From Anodontia alba (Eukaryota > Mollusca > Bivalvia > Lucinida > Lucinidae), in assembly GCA_964016985.1 (NCBI GenBank), contig OZ024824.1, positions 122,260,839 to 122,324,838 on the forward strand: 64,000 bases of DNA, written 5' to 3'. Position 1 is the first letter of the stretch. Each line of letters starts with the position of its first letter. Positions 31,675 to 42,170 of the stretch are shown in pieces. The notes under the pieces are model-generated. The model saw only the letters and a list, made by a program, of their open reading frames with translations, was not told the DNA's origin and ran no database searches. The translations under genes were made by a program, and so were the position numbers.

Positions 31675-31848
31675 ATTCTATCTGATGGCTTTAAGGTTTT
31701 ATTGTCTTCCCAAAATGACCGTTCTCGTGATGTTAAAAATGCTCGTAAACATTTCTTTGCAGGCTTTTGTCGCGTTCTCCTATCCCATAATGATTTTATA
31801 GAATTTATTTATTCCGAAATTACTGTTGATAAGCCCATTATACACTGA
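31675..31848 (+). CDS. Candidate terminal coding exon, function unknown
   Basis: GACGTTCTCTGTACAG at 31659-31674 is acceptor-like. The frame then runs 57 codons to TGA 31846-31848 with phase 0 and protein-like content (ILSDGFKVLLSSQNDRSRDV, then KHFFAGFCRVLLSHNDFIEF). No family recognised. An alternative is a decayed transposon fragment. Confidence 0.3.
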   Translation: MLSDGFKVLLSSQNDRSRDVKNARKHFFAGFCRVLLSHNDFIEFIYSEITVDKPIIH

Positions 31849-32025
31849 AACAGTTTTTTTAATATGGAAACTGTTACTGACTACGAATACTTTTGCCTTG
31901 ACTATGTCCACTACTTTTCACTAATAATGGTATGGGTCTTCCCGATGGAATAGCTGAAAATTGCATAAATACCACAAGTTTTTCGCTAATTTGCAGCCTA
32001 AGTATTAAGATGGGGAAGCCATATT

Positions 32026-32132
32026 CCCAGCTAGGATTCTTTATAAATCTATTGCAGACCGTTATCGGCCCGTCAGCTACCCTGGCGGGCCGATAACGGC
32101 CCGCTATAGATTTATATAGAATCTTTACTGGG
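32026..32132. mobile_element. Family K palindromic element (copy 3)
   Basis: CCCAGCTAGGATTCTTTATA at left, TAGAATCTTTACTGGG at right. Arms pair over nearly the full length. Confidence 0.8.
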
Positions 32133-32162
32133 CTACCAAACTGCCAGATGATGTTTTCCGGT

Positions 32163-32350
32163 GGAAACTATAAGTGAAGATACCTAGGAAATGCCACAAT
32201 CACGAAACACAGCCTTCCCGAGGCACCAAAAACAAGGACAGATGAGGAACAAATTATTACAAAACGAACGCCACATGTAAAATCACAGACGCACAAACAA
32301 AGACTTGCAACAGGAGAACCGCCTTGGAACGTCAGTAGAAAAACTAGTAG
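32163..32350 (-). repeat. Family M dispersed repeat (copy 2)
   Basis: Reverse-complement partner of 18886-19048, with about two thirds of positions matching in the blocks I could align by eye. Confidence 0.6.
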
Positions 32351-32900
32351 GGAACTTAAACCAGTTAGACAGTAGATATGAAAACATTCCCATCTTGGCT
32401 CGAAAGAGTGCGCTACATATTTGAAGTTCACAATCATACATCTAACAATTACATCGCTAGGCAATTTGTCACAGACTACATTCTGACATTGATTTTGTGA
32501 TTTTTCAGAGAAAATAAGACATGCCAATAAAAATCTAAAAGGTTGCCTTTGGGAACAAAGAACACGTTACAGATAGAAAATGGGAGTCTCGGTTTTACTG
32601 AGACACTTCATAAGCAGTAATGAAATTTGCAACACTGCTTACGCCCTCTAGCGTATATATGAGCAGAACTCCATTTTCAAAGATACAGCAATGGGCCCAA
32701 TGATCCCAAAGGAATGAAAATATAATCTGTACTATGGTGAAGTACGGGGAGACGTTCTACGGCCGCCACACGGCATTGACACCAACTGCAGTGAGACCTT
32801 ATATTTTTCTGAAGAAAAAAGACGAAACAAAATATTTCAAAGTGTGTTCTGCTCTAGTTATGGTTAGCGCCTCTAGTCTTAAAACTTCACCCTAGCCCAG
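32351..32900. other. Stretch upstream of a candidate exon
   Basis: A moderately GC-rich interval at 32735-32800 has two open plus-strand frames (one begins MVKYGETFYGRHTALTPTAV) that could be an upstream exon, but no clear splice boundaries were found. Confidence 0.3.
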
Positions 32901-33021
32901 GGAATGTTTCCAAAGACCTACAAAATGGCGTGCGGTCATCAGAGAGTATGTAGATGCATTTGAAGAAGACACCGACCGTGGTGACAGACAATATCTGCAC
33001 ACAGCAGCGTATGTACAATAA
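32901..33021 (+). CDS. Candidate terminal coding exon with overlapping poly-A signal
   Basis: AG at 32899-32900 after CTTCACCCTAGCCC is a reasonable splice acceptor. The frame encodes ECFQRPTKWRAVIREYVDAF then EEDTDRGDRQYLHTAAYVQ and stops at TAA 33019-33021; composition is charged and protein-like. AATAAA (33018-33023) overlaps the stop and could be the polyadenylation signal, which would make the 3' UTR very short. No family recognised. Confidence 0.4.
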
Positions 33022-33086
33022 AAGCTCAATGCAGTTCTCCTTTATTTATTTTTTACGTTGTATAAATGTTACATGGTTACCACATT

Positions 33087-33302
33087 TACTGTATTTACCT
33101 ATGTATTCGGACAGACAAACCTGAGCAAACAGTGTAGACCCAGATGAGACGCCACAGAACGCGGCGTCTCATCTGGGTCTACACTGTTTGCCACTCATCC
33201 AGCAATTTTTAGACACATCAGGTAGTGAATTATACTGGTTCAAATTTTAGAACATATATGGTAAGGAGTTGAGGTGGCCAAACACTTAGAGTGAATACGG
33301 TA
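33087..33302. mobile_element. Extended family D element, complete
   Basis: Outer inverted repeats TACTGTATTTACCTATGTAT...GAGTGAATACGGTA enclose a subterminal GAACATATATGGTAAGGAGT block and the perfect core at 33124-33191. Confidence 0.85.
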
Positions 33303-33358
33303 CCCTACATATTAGGATGCCTTATCTCTTTACCACACTCCTCCCCATATTTGAATAA

Positions 33359-33674
33359 AACAGTCGACTCTCGTTATCTCGACCTTGTTTATTTAGAATA
33401 ACCGCTTTATTCGAAGTGAAAATTTGGTCCCTGTTTTAACATGGAAATCTAACAAAAGGTAACAAAATATTGTGGAAAAGAGGAGAATTGCTCCTCTTTT
33501 TCACAATATTTTCAATGTATCTCTGAAGCCAGGAATCAAATTACATATCAATTTATGAAATGTGACTGTTCAATTTATTTTTTCTTAATACTACAAAACT
33601 GTTATGTCGGGTACGGATATCTCGATGTATTTCAGAGAGTCCTTTGGAGTTCGAGATTACGAGGCTCGACTGTA
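33359..33674 (-). mobile_element. Family C MITE with shortened hairpin
   Basis: CAGTCGACTCTCGTTATCTC to GAGGCTCGACTGTA. The centre is reduced to GAGGAGAATTGCTCCTC. Confidence 0.8.
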
Positions 33675-34003
33675 TTGCGAAATTAGGATCTTTTGAAAAT
33701 GCAGAAATCAAACTCAGAAAATAGAAGACAACTCGTAAGTTTTATTGAGTCTGTTCTTGAAGAATAATGAAAACTGCAACTCCCCATGCCCCGAGCAGCT
33801 TTGAGCGGAACTCTATCTTGTCATATAATGTATAAGCCTACCAGAAAAGTCAATATCAGCAGAATATTGAAGTCCATTTTACTTCCTGGTGCGATGACTG
33901 TAATGCTGTGGGTAAATGCTCCGGGTCTGTAGCATTTGCTTCTGCCTGTCTGTTTACATATTTTGGGTTAGTTCGACTAAATTTTAAAATCACTAAATTT
34001 CAC
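33675..34003. other. Unexplained stretch
   Basis: No feature recognised. Confidence 0.35.
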
Positions 34004-34217
34004 TTAACCCTTGTCCTGCTGAATAAATTAAAATGCCACGCCCACTTCTATTTTTCAGCCCAGCAGATTACTTGATCCGGACTTTTGCTATAAATTCATA
34101 TACTTAATGGCAAACAGTGTAGATCCAGATCAGTTGGCTTCTTTAGAAGACAACTGATCTGGACCCACACTGTTTGCAAAGGCAGAGTATATCCGGGTTT
34201 AGCAGGACAAGGGTTAA
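34004..34217. mobile_element. Family N MITE, complete with TTAA on both sides
   Basis: TTAA|CCCTTGTCCTGCTGAA at left and TTAGCAGGACAAGGG|TTAA at right: 15-16-bp inverted repeats and a 4-bp TTAA duplication, the piggyBac hallmark. The centre is a D-type hairpin (34110-34177). Confidence 0.8.
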
Positions 34218-34468
34218 GATATTACTCAAACGTGTTGAACTGAAACCCCCGAAGCTTAACGTATATATCTTTAAATTGTTAGTTTTCCATTCTTGAATTT
34301 AAGCAACATAAAGGTTAAATTGCCTATTACAGAACAATTTAACTTATCATCTTGCCAACAATTTACACCAAAGTATGTGAAATCCATCCACCTTCATCCT
34401 TGCTTTCACGTGGCGGGAGCACAGGTGATCCACCTAATAAAATGTCACCTTAACATTTACCAAGCTAT

Positions 34469-34652
34469 GGGTAAATTCAGCAGACGACAAACTGGCGATA
34501 TTTTTCTTACCTTTCCTAGCAAATAGGATAAGACACTTCATGAAAATTTTTCCGAACGAGACAATTTGCATGAAGTGTCAGATCCTATTTTCCTGGGAAA
34601 ATAAAAACGACATTTCAAAATGTCGTCTGCTGAAACTTTTTACCCAGCATGC
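34469..34652. mobile_element. Family G MITE
   Basis: GGGTAAATTCAGCAGACGAC to GTCGTCTGCTGAAACTTTTT then ACCCAGC. Confidence 0.75.
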
Positions 34653-34822
34653 AAAATGTTAATCCATGTGACTGTATCAGCTTTTGTAGTTAGCCAAAAA
34701 TAATCGTGCTTAACCTACAGTTAAAATAAATCACTTCTTAGGGTTGAAAATAACCATCCTTGACAATGGTATTAGTAGTTGCATTGTTGAAGTAATAGTT
34801 TAGATTTAACCTTTATCACTCC

Positions 34823-35031
34823 CTGGGCTAATTCAGGAGACAACATTTTGAAATATTTTCTAATTTTTCCCAGAAAATAGACTTTGACATTTCATGCAAA
34901 TTGTCTCCAAAGGAGACAATTTGCATGAAATGTCAAGGCCTATTTTCTCCTTTGGAGACAATTTGCTGGAGATGTCAAAGACTATTCTCTGGAAGAAATA
35001 AGAAAAAGAAAGTATTTTTTAGCCAGCATGC
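34823..35031. mobile_element. Family G MITE with triplicated hairpin arm
   Basis: CCTGGGCTAATTCAGGAGAC to AGCCAGCATGC. The arm CCAAAGGAGACAATTTGC occurs twice in direct orientation and once inverted, so alternative hairpins are possible. TTAACC lies just upstream. Confidence 0.75.
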
Positions 35032-35474
35032 GAAAGAAAACGAAGACGACTTACATGACGAAGCTGTGCCAGCGACATTATGACACTGATATTTGATTAT
35101 CCTAATATATAATACTTTTATTACTTTTTTTTAACATTTAAGTAATCCGAATTTTCGGTTATTACACGTTATCAATTAAGACATGCTGTTTATAAGACAG
35201 TTATACTTTTCCGTTGATCACCTAGATCACAGGGTGTAGATGTCAACGATTAAACCAGGTTTAATATGATAACTTGATAAGCAACTCTAATGTACAGTTC
35301 TGCCAGCTCGTGCCCAGCTCAGTATTGGCTACCTTTCTATTCTCTACAAAAATATAGACACGGATAAGAAGGTTCTATGATCCTGCTCTGTCCACACATT
35401 GAGGATCTACTCTAAGAAGCGCAACATTTCGCCAAGTCTGTTTGAAAAGGATAATATCATAGACAGAGAGGCAT
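35032..35474. other. Unexplained stretch
   Basis: A short frame ending KENEDDLHDEAVPATL at 35083 is protein-like but too short and lacks an acceptor independent of the G element. Confidence 0.35.
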
Positions 35475-35798
35475 TACAGTCGACTCCCGTTACCTCGAAA
35501 TCCAAGGTACTCTCTGAAACAGTTCGAGATATCCGTACCTCGACATATCAGATTTGCGGAATAAAGGAAAACAATAAATCGAACAACCAAATTCAACAAA
35601 TGAATATGTAATTTGGCTCCTGAAGTTAGAGATATATTGAAAATATTGTGGAAAAAAGGAGAAAATGCCAATTTCTCCTCTTTTCCACAATATTTTGTTA
35701 CCTGTTAGATTTCCATGTTAAAACAGGGACCAGATTTTCACTTCGTGATAAGCGGTTATTCGAGATAAGCGAGGTCGAGATAACGAGAGTCGACTATA
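35475..35798 (+). mobile_element. Family C MITE
   Basis: TACAGTCGACTCCCGTTACC to ACGAGAGTCGACTATA. The left hairpin arm is altered (AAAAAGGAGAAAATGCC). Confidence 0.8.
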
Positions 35799-36713
35799 TA
35801 TTCATATAGCTTAGACCATATGGCCCTCGGGCACTGTGATAGATAGTACAGTGTTTGAGGCAAAAACGCAAATATTACATTTTATAAACAAATGGTCTGT
35901 TTTGAAGCTTACATAAGTGGAGTTTAGCCGATTGATCAGAGTGTGCACGAACATCCTGCACCGCAACAATTCCACGCATGACATTCTGCCCGCGACTTGC
36001 AACAGCTATATAAAGTCATTTAATACCTTACGAAGATGAGAGATAAAGATCGCAAAACTATCTCCACCCCTCCCCGCCCCACAAACGAAAGCTGTCTGGC
36101 AATTTCATGTGACCAGTTTTATCAACAACGAACAACAGTGGATAATGTAAACAATAACACCAATTACTTTCCATGTTTAGAAGTTCATATTCTCAAATTT
36201 TGCATAATGATGCAGCAAACCTGAGATTTTCATTTACAGATTAGAACTGTTTCTCAATTCAAACCTTTGTAAACATAAAGAACTAGATTTTGATATACTT
36301 CTCTAGTCTGACGTACTTGGTCTTAGCTAAACGTAATTAGATGTACGAATATATTCATTTCTGAAATTTATGTAGAGTTGACCCTAAAATAAAATGGAGA
36401 TCATTCTCCATTTTATCACACATAATCTGCATACTTTTTGTCATTTATGTCGACTATTACCAGTTTAGCCTACCTCTAACTTCGGGAAGACATTAGTAAT
36501 CCTAAAAAAGATTCCTGGAATTTCTTAACAGTTTTAACATCATATACCATGTACTAATTCCACTTCTCGGCACTGCTCTTTGAGTTCATTTCGTAGCTTA
36601 TAATGTTGTTTCGTTGTAGACTCTTTAGTGCCATGTCACACTTCAGCGGGTAGCCAGAACGGAATATTTTTTACGCACACCCAGGACAAATCTTGAAAAC
36701 TGCTTAGAATCGC
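35799..36713. other. Long stretch without recognised features
   Basis: A small palindrome AAAATGGAGATCATTCTCCA with TTTT lies at 36391-36413. Two ORFs of 62-63 codons are unsupported. Confidence 0.35.
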
Positions 36714-36786
36714 TTTTAAAATAGGAGCTGTTCTTAAAGGAAGGAATTTGCTCCCAGAGCAGCCCCTATGGCAAAAGAAGCAAACT
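36714..36786. repeat. Family H fragment
   Basis: GGAAGGAATTTGCTCCCAGA with AGCAAACT following; half element. Confidence 0.5.
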
Positions 36787-36815
36787 ATTTTATGTTAATG
36801 CCACTTTATTATGAA

Positions 36816-37152
36816 TACAGTCGACTCCCGTTATCTCGAATTCCAAGGGACTCACTGAAACACTTCGAGATAACCGTACTTCGACATATCAAAGTTGAGA
36901 GTGAGGAAAACAATAAATTGATTAACCACATTTGACAAATGAATATGTAATTTGACTCCTGAAGTTAGAAATATATATATAAAATAATGTGGAAAAGAGG
37001 AGAAATTGCTCCTCAGGAGCAATTTCTCCTCTTTTCCACATTATTTTGTTACCTGTTGTCATAGTTTCATGCTAAAACAGGGACCAGATTTTCACTTCGA
37101 GATAAGCGGTAATTCGAAATTAGAGTGTTCGAGATAACGAGGTTCGACTGTA
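36816..37152 (+). mobile_element. Family C MITE
   Basis: TACAGTCGACTCCCGTTATC to ACGAGGTTCGACTGTA. It shares GAGAGTGAGGAAAACAATAA and TATATATATAAAATAATG with the copies at 43751 and 54644, defining a subfamily. Confidence 0.85.
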
Positions 37153-37253
37153 TTTTTCTTCCACGTTACGCATGTTACACACACGCGTAATGCGCGTAAT
37201 GAGTGCTACGCTTATGCACTCTCTCTTCTTGTGAAAAACGTTGGAAAAGTCAA

Positions 37254-37588
37254 TACAGTGAAACCTCGTTACAACGACAGCATTTGTTCCCAAAAATGTT
37301 GCCATTATAATGAATTTGCTGTTATAAAGAATCCTTAATGGACAGACTGATATGTATAAAAAAAAACTTGTTTTATTTATATTTCCTCATATAACATATG
37401 TTTTGGATATTTGTTAGAATCGCCTCTCTGAAGCGATTCTAACAAATATCCAAACATATGTTGCTTGAAGATTTTTAGCAATGCTTTTGCATAATTTCTC
37501 ATTAACCGTCATCTCTTGAGCGAATGTTTCGTTACATTCAAAGTTTCATTACAACGAATTATGTCGTTGTATCGAGTGTCGGTATAAA
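37254..37588 (+). mobile_element. Family I MITE (copy 1)
   Basis: Left end TACAGTGAAACCTCGTTACA then ACGAC, pogo/mariner-like. The central hairpin TTTGTTAGAATCGCCTC/GAAGCGATTCTAACAAATAT shares its distal half with the family A and B cores. The right end is truncated at CGAGTGTCGGTATAAAG. Confidence 0.8.
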
Positions 37589-37909
37589 GATGGTTGGCTG
37601 TACCTGTATAAGTAAACAGGAATCATTCACCAAGAATTGTGGATGCAGATACACAAACTATTTAAGACTTAAGGGTTTCATGCAGTGTTTCGACGTTACA
37701 GAAACCAAACAGTGACAACTAAATGTCTAGAATGGACCGCACATTTATATTATGTGCCGATGTGCCGATATAGTTGGACACTTTAACTCCTGCATTCTTC
37801 GGCTGGGTCAGGTCTTTGCATGGTTTCCCCATATGGCATTATGCTCGATTTCTCCTCTTCTAGTTAAGCAGGGCAAGCAATTTGGTGAATGACCTTTTAT
37901 AACTCAAGC
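37589..37909. other. Spacer between two family I copies
   Basis: No feature recognised; a 63-codon ORF (37524-37715) starts within family I. Confidence 0.35.
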
Positions 37910-38258
37910 TACAGTCAACCCTCTTTATAACGACACTCGATACACCGACAAAATTCGTTATAATGACAATTTGAACGTCACGAAACAGTCGCTCAAGAAG
38001 TGACAGTTAATGAGAAATTATGCAAAAACATTGCATAATATCTTCAAGCAACATATGTTTTGGATATTTGTTAGACTCGCCTCAGAGAGGCGATTCTAAC
38101 ATATATCCAAAACATATGTTCTATGAGGAATTAAGAATAAAACAAGGTTTTTCTTACATATCATTCTGTCCATTAAGGGTTCTTTAGAACAGCAAATTCA
38201 TTACAATGGCAGCCTTTTTTGGGAACAAATTCTGTCGTTGTAACGAGGGTTCACTGTA
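37910..38258 (-). mobile_element. Family I MITE (copy 2, inverted)
   Basis: TACAGTCAACCCTCTTTATA to TAACGAGGGTTCACTGTA, with the hairpin CGCCTCAGAGAGGCGATTCT. Opposite orientation to copy 1, 320 bp away, so the pair could fold into a larger structure. Confidence 0.8.
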
Positions 38259-38342
38259 TATGTTGTGTGCTAGCAGCGGTTTTGTTTGTGCCGTGATTTA
38301 TGGTACGATTAAGGCGACTACATATATTGTCATAACTGTTTT

Positions 38343-38529
38343 GGCTCCCTTCTGAAAAGCGGGCCACTCTGAAAGGAAATAATTTGTCCTCAAAGAAAGC
38401 ATTTCTTTTCTGTCAGAAAGTACCCCTACCAAGAGAGCTACTAGTGTGTAAAAAGCAAACAGGAAATCCTAAAAGTTGTCTCCCTTGTTAGAAATTACAG
38501 GAAATCTATCAGGCGTACCCATTCCCTTA
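38343..38529. mobile_element. Family H MITE
   Basis: CTCCCTTCTGAAAAGCGGGC, hairpin AATAATTTGTCCTCAAAGAA diverged, right AAATCTATCAGGCGTACCC. Confidence 0.65.
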
Positions 38530-38989
38530 AAGTTTGGATCATGCTGTTTCACATGTCTCTATTGAAGCATATTGCGCTATAGAACCTGTGTTGAACTTTC
38601 CCGGTTTAATAGCAACTCTATAAACACAATTAAAGCAGACAAAAGGCAGAATTGTCACCAAATGTATCTGACTTCAATTGGCGGTGTCTTCATGTGCAGG
38701 AAGTAGCCCCTAAGCCAATTGTCCACGGCTCTAATCCGCTTTTATTCTATCACGGCACGACACCTTCGTATTGAATGGGTTTTCTACTTCATTTGAAGCT
38801 TAAGTGGCCTGCTACAATTGAGACTGTTTATATTTTTACAGAGGGCAAATTATGGCTGTGACACCAGTCTAAATGGCGTAATGGTGTCAATTACACGACA
38901 TACTATGCTGCAGTGGCTGCCGGAGGTAAAATACAATGGCTTGTTAGTTGGTTGCTTGTTACTGGTGTCTGAATATGATCCCAAACGTG
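38530..38989. other. Unexplained stretch
   Basis: Part of a 141-codon plus-strand ORF (38818-39243) that continues into family E; no domain is visible, so not called. Confidence 0.35.
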
Positions 38990-39215
38990 AGGAAACGTCC
39001 CTTCTGACAGTTGCACCCGGAGCAAACTCAAATCAGGCTACGCATCCACGCAGTCTGAACAATGCCTTCGTTATCTGCATGACGGAAACTGGCATCATTT
39101 GCTACCCAAAATGCACCCAGTTAAGATTCAGATCAGACTGCGCAAATGCGCAGTCTGATCTGAATCTTCACTGGGCGCACATGTCCGTAGGTACCTTTTC
39201 GGACATTGTGGATAA
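38990..39215. mobile_element. Family E MITE
   Basis: The right hairpin AGATTCAGATCAGACTGCGC/GCGCAGTCTGATCTGAATCT is perfect; the left hairpin is degraded. Right border ACATGTCCGTAGGTACC. Confidence 0.7.
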
Positions 39216-39481
39216 TGAAGTTGAAATAACTTTATTGATTTAATGGACTTGGGGAATTAATGTCTTTAATTCCAAATATATTTAGTGATACAGAATTATT
39301 GTAAGCACATATTTTTATTATTAATTTCATTAAGGATAAAAATGTGTGACCAATTTAAATCCCGTGTTAGGTACTTTTATTTCTATTGAATTCGTGCTGT
39401 GCTTTAATGCGAATGGACATTACGAGAACTGCATATATAGGAAGAGAAAGTTTGTGACTGTTTGCTTTTCTACATACCAAG
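39216..39481. other. Unexplained stretch
   Basis: No feature recognised. Confidence 0.3.
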
Positions 39482-39612
39482 CTCTTTCTGAAAAAGGGTC
39501 TGTCCTAAAAGGAAAACAATTCTTCTAAAGGGGAGCAAATTCCTTCTCGGGAAGATCCTTTCAAGAAGGGAGGAAAAGAATTTTGACAAAGTTACTTCCC
39601 CTGAAAGTGTAG
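39482..39612. mobile_element. Family H MITE, partial
   Basis: CTGAAAAAGGGTCTGTCCTA and GAAGATCCTTTCAAGAAGGG arms. Confidence 0.6.
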
Positions 39613-39899
39613 ACGTTCCTCTTAAGCACAGCGCTCAAAGCTGATAGTTTTTACTTCTCATTACCCTAAGGAATACCAATCCAGCGGAAAATACAACATG
39701 CTTCCCTGATATTCTACTTTTAAAGGAAAACAAAATATACCAAGGGGAGTGCACGATAGCAAATTATTTTCAATAAGATTAATGATGGTCCCACTCGCCC
39801 CACGCTCCCGCTCCCCTCACAATTACCTCTTTCGAAAGGGGCGCATACATTCACGGCGATTTACGTTGTTGGGTGTATTCACACCTTAATATCGAGTCG
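39613..39899. other. Unexplained stretch
   Basis: Nothing recognised. Confidence 0.3.
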
Positions 39900-40155
39900 C
39901 ATCACCAAAACATGCCTATATAATTTTGATCCCATTAAACCCCACTTTTATATAGTAAAACTGGGGTTTACAGGGGTATACATTATTTTTGTTATTTCTG
40001 CTCAAAATATAGATTGTGGGTACTCGTTAGAACCGCCTCGCCGAGGCGGTTCTAACAAGTACCCACAATCTATGTTTTGAGCAGAAATTTGAAAAATATA
40101 AGAATTGTTTTATCTGAAAACTTTCAGTTTTAGGTTGTAAAATTTTCAATATATA

Positions 40156-41201
40156 CTGAAAGGAAAAAGAAACGCAGGGTAAATTTTATTCCTAAATTTC
40201 ATTCAAGTTTGAAAAAGTTTGTTAAATATTTTACTATGATTACAAAACGGTACATGTATGGAACAAAAGTTCCAAGTTTCATTGGTTTGTGATCAACAAG
40301 TCTCGAGTTATTGAAGTTCATTGGTAGCTACCCCCAAATCTTGAAATCAAAATCAAACTGAAAATCAATATCGGGTGTGCCCCCCTCTTGCTGCCGTTGC
40401 TGCCCTAATTCTCCTATGGATAGAGTTAACCAAAGCTAAGTTTACTCTCTGTCGCGCAGATGGTCGACGTTGTGTGTACCGACGTCGCGGAGAACGCTTT
40501 GCCGACGCCTGTGTTGTCGAACGGGATCGGTTTGTAGGTGGCTCCGTTATGGTCTGGGGAGGCATTGCTCACGGGATAAAATCACAGTTGATTATTGTTG
40601 CGGGCAATATGACCGCAGTAAGGTATAGGGATGAGATCTTGCGTCCTGTTGCAGTCCCGCTTGTGCAACAACGTAATCTGATTCTGCAGCAGGACAATGC
40701 CCGACCACATGTTGCCCGAGTTTGTCAGGATTTCCTGGCAAACAATAACATCGCACCACTAGCATGGCCACCGTACAGTCCAGATTTGACTCCAATAGAG
40801 CACATGTGGGATGAGCTGGACAGAAGGGTTAGGAAGCGCCGAAATCCCCCGCAACTCTCGCATAACTAAGGAATGCGTTGATCGATGAATGGAATAACAT
40901 CCCGATGCGAACTGTCAATGTTTTGGTTAACTCTATCCAATGGAGAATTAGGGCAGCAACGGCAGCAAGAGGGGGGCACACCCGATATTGATTTTCAGTT
41001 TGATTTTGATTTCAAGATTTTGGGGGTAGCTACCAATGAACTTCAATAACTCGAGACTTGTTGATCACAAACCAATGAAATTTGGAACTTTTGTTCCATA
41101 CATGTACCGTTTGGTAATCATAGTAAAATATTTAACAAACTTTTTCAAACTTGAATGAAATTTAGGAATAAAATTTACCCTGCGTTTCTTTTTCCTTTCA
41201 G
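40156..41201 (+). mobile_element. Fold-back Tc1/mariner-type element with 280-bp inverted arms
   Basis: The element is 1,046 bp, starts CTGAAAGGAAAAAGAAACGC and ends with the complement, with TA (TATA) on both sides. Arms are 40156-40434 and 40922-41201, near-identical with only a few mismatches and one 1-bp gap. The right arm contains the true C-terminal coding end of the transposase (stop at 40989-40991). The left arm is an inverted copy of that end, so the original 5' end and the N-terminal half of the gene are gone. It cannot encode a working transposase but keeps ends that a related enzyme might recognise. Confidence 0.85.
40433..40991 (+). pseudogene. Tc1-like DDE transposase pseudogene, C-terminal half
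   Basis: Recognisable Tc1-family blocks in order are FTLCRADGRRCVYRRRGERF, GGSVMVWGGIAHG, LILQQDNARPHVA (second catalytic Asp) and WPPYSPDLTPIEHMWDELDR (terminal acidic catalytic residue). The first Asp block, upstream of FTL, is missing along with the whole DNA-binding domain. Full-length relatives are about 340 residues; roughly 185 codons remain. A frameshift at about 40848-40851 and an in-frame TAA at 40863-40865 interrupt the end, after which LRNALIDEWNNIPMRTVNVL and RAATAARGGHTRY lead to the native TGA at 40989. It is therefore dead. The reverse-strand ORF at 40365-40565 encodes the same C-terminus from the duplicated arm. Confidence 0.88.
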
Positions 41202-41340
41202 TATATCTGAATAGGCGTGTTTTCATAATGGCTAGAAACGAGGTACCGCGTATTTATATTTGAACACCTTAAATCCTCTCCAAACTTGTACTTATCCAGT
41301 CTACTACCTATTCATGCGTATAAAAACTGCGGGACGAGTG

Positions 41341-41405
41341 GCAAACAGTGTAGAAACTAATCAGACACCACGTTCTATGGCATGTGATCCAGGTGTTTAC
41401 CTTTT
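41341..41405. repeat. Family D palindrome in extended context
   Basis: GCAAACAGTGTAGAAACTAA..., right arm decayed; right context TATGTCCCAATTCTTAGGAT. Confidence 0.6.
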
Positions 41406-41871
41406 GTTCAGGGCTATATGTCCCAATTCTTAGGATAGATACGATAATATGTTAATATTTTGTGTTCATTTCGATATGTGTGCATGCGTGCGTACGTGTG
41501 TGTGTGTGTGTGTGTCTGTGTGATGACAAAAGCAGCGTTGTATCGGATTTATCTTTTATCTTTAATAAATTATTTCTATTAAACTGTACCATATCTGAAG
41601 CGCAAGAGGAGCAGAGTGTGAAATTGTCATTCGGGAAATTAACGTTTCATTATGAAAATGATAAGGAAAGGCATTCAATACAACTTAGCCCCAGGTCTTC
41701 CTTTTGAGAAATTGACACTAGCTTTCAAAAGGTTTCATTGGATAAAAGATAAACGAAAATGAAATGTAAGACAGATGAAAATTTCCAGCTGTTTACAAAA
41801 CCTTTCTTCCGTCTGTGCTACAAGTCCACGTCTACGGCTATGGAAACTACAATTGATGCTCAACGCACGAA
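41406..41871. other. Stretch with a (GT)n run
   Basis: (GT)n at 41494-41521. An 81-codon ORF beginning in the repeat has no recognisable domain. Confidence 0.4.
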
Positions 41872-42080
41872 AAGGGCCCCTATATAATTTGCTTACAACG
41901 CAGGCCCTGATCAGCCTGCGCGAATGCGCAGGCTGATCAGAGCCTTCATTGCCCGCTTACAGAATCAATGGCTACTGTAGTATATGTCGATGAACAGAGA
42001 ATGTTCCGATTAGATTCCACGGATGCACACGCTCAATTGGACCTTCGCTGTTCGCAAATGGCATAAGGGCTTTTTTCGCA
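41872..42080. mobile_element. Family E MITE (GCCCTGATCAGCCTGCGCGA subtype)
   Basis: Left hairpin perfect around GCGCGAATGCGC; right hairpin degraded. Confidence 0.7.
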
Positions 42081-42170
42081 ACACTACCTATTATATATGG
42101 TGCAGTCTCTCTACAAACACGGACAAAACTAGCTGTTGCAGCAAGTGGCTACTGGAGAGAGGTTAAACAT

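Larger units (their letters stand above)
39900..41230 (+). mobile_element. Family A MITE split by a Tc1-like element
   Basis: The family A body runs from CATCACCAAAACATGCC to AAATTTTCAATATA at 40155 and resumes at 41202 with TATATCTGAATAGGCGTG to CATAATG. Removing the insert and four TATA bases restores the normal family A junction length. Confidence 0.9.

Noticed and set aside
32168..32527. 119-codon minus-strand ORF with hydrophobic segments
   Set aside because: Overlaps family M, whose frame is not kept in the other copy.
38818..39243. 141-codon plus-strand ORF
   Set aside because: Half lies in a family E MITE, and the remainder shows no domain or splice support.
40365..40565. Minus-strand ORF ending ARGGHTRY
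   Set aside because: It is the transposase C-terminus read from the inverted left arm of the fold-back element, not a separate gene.
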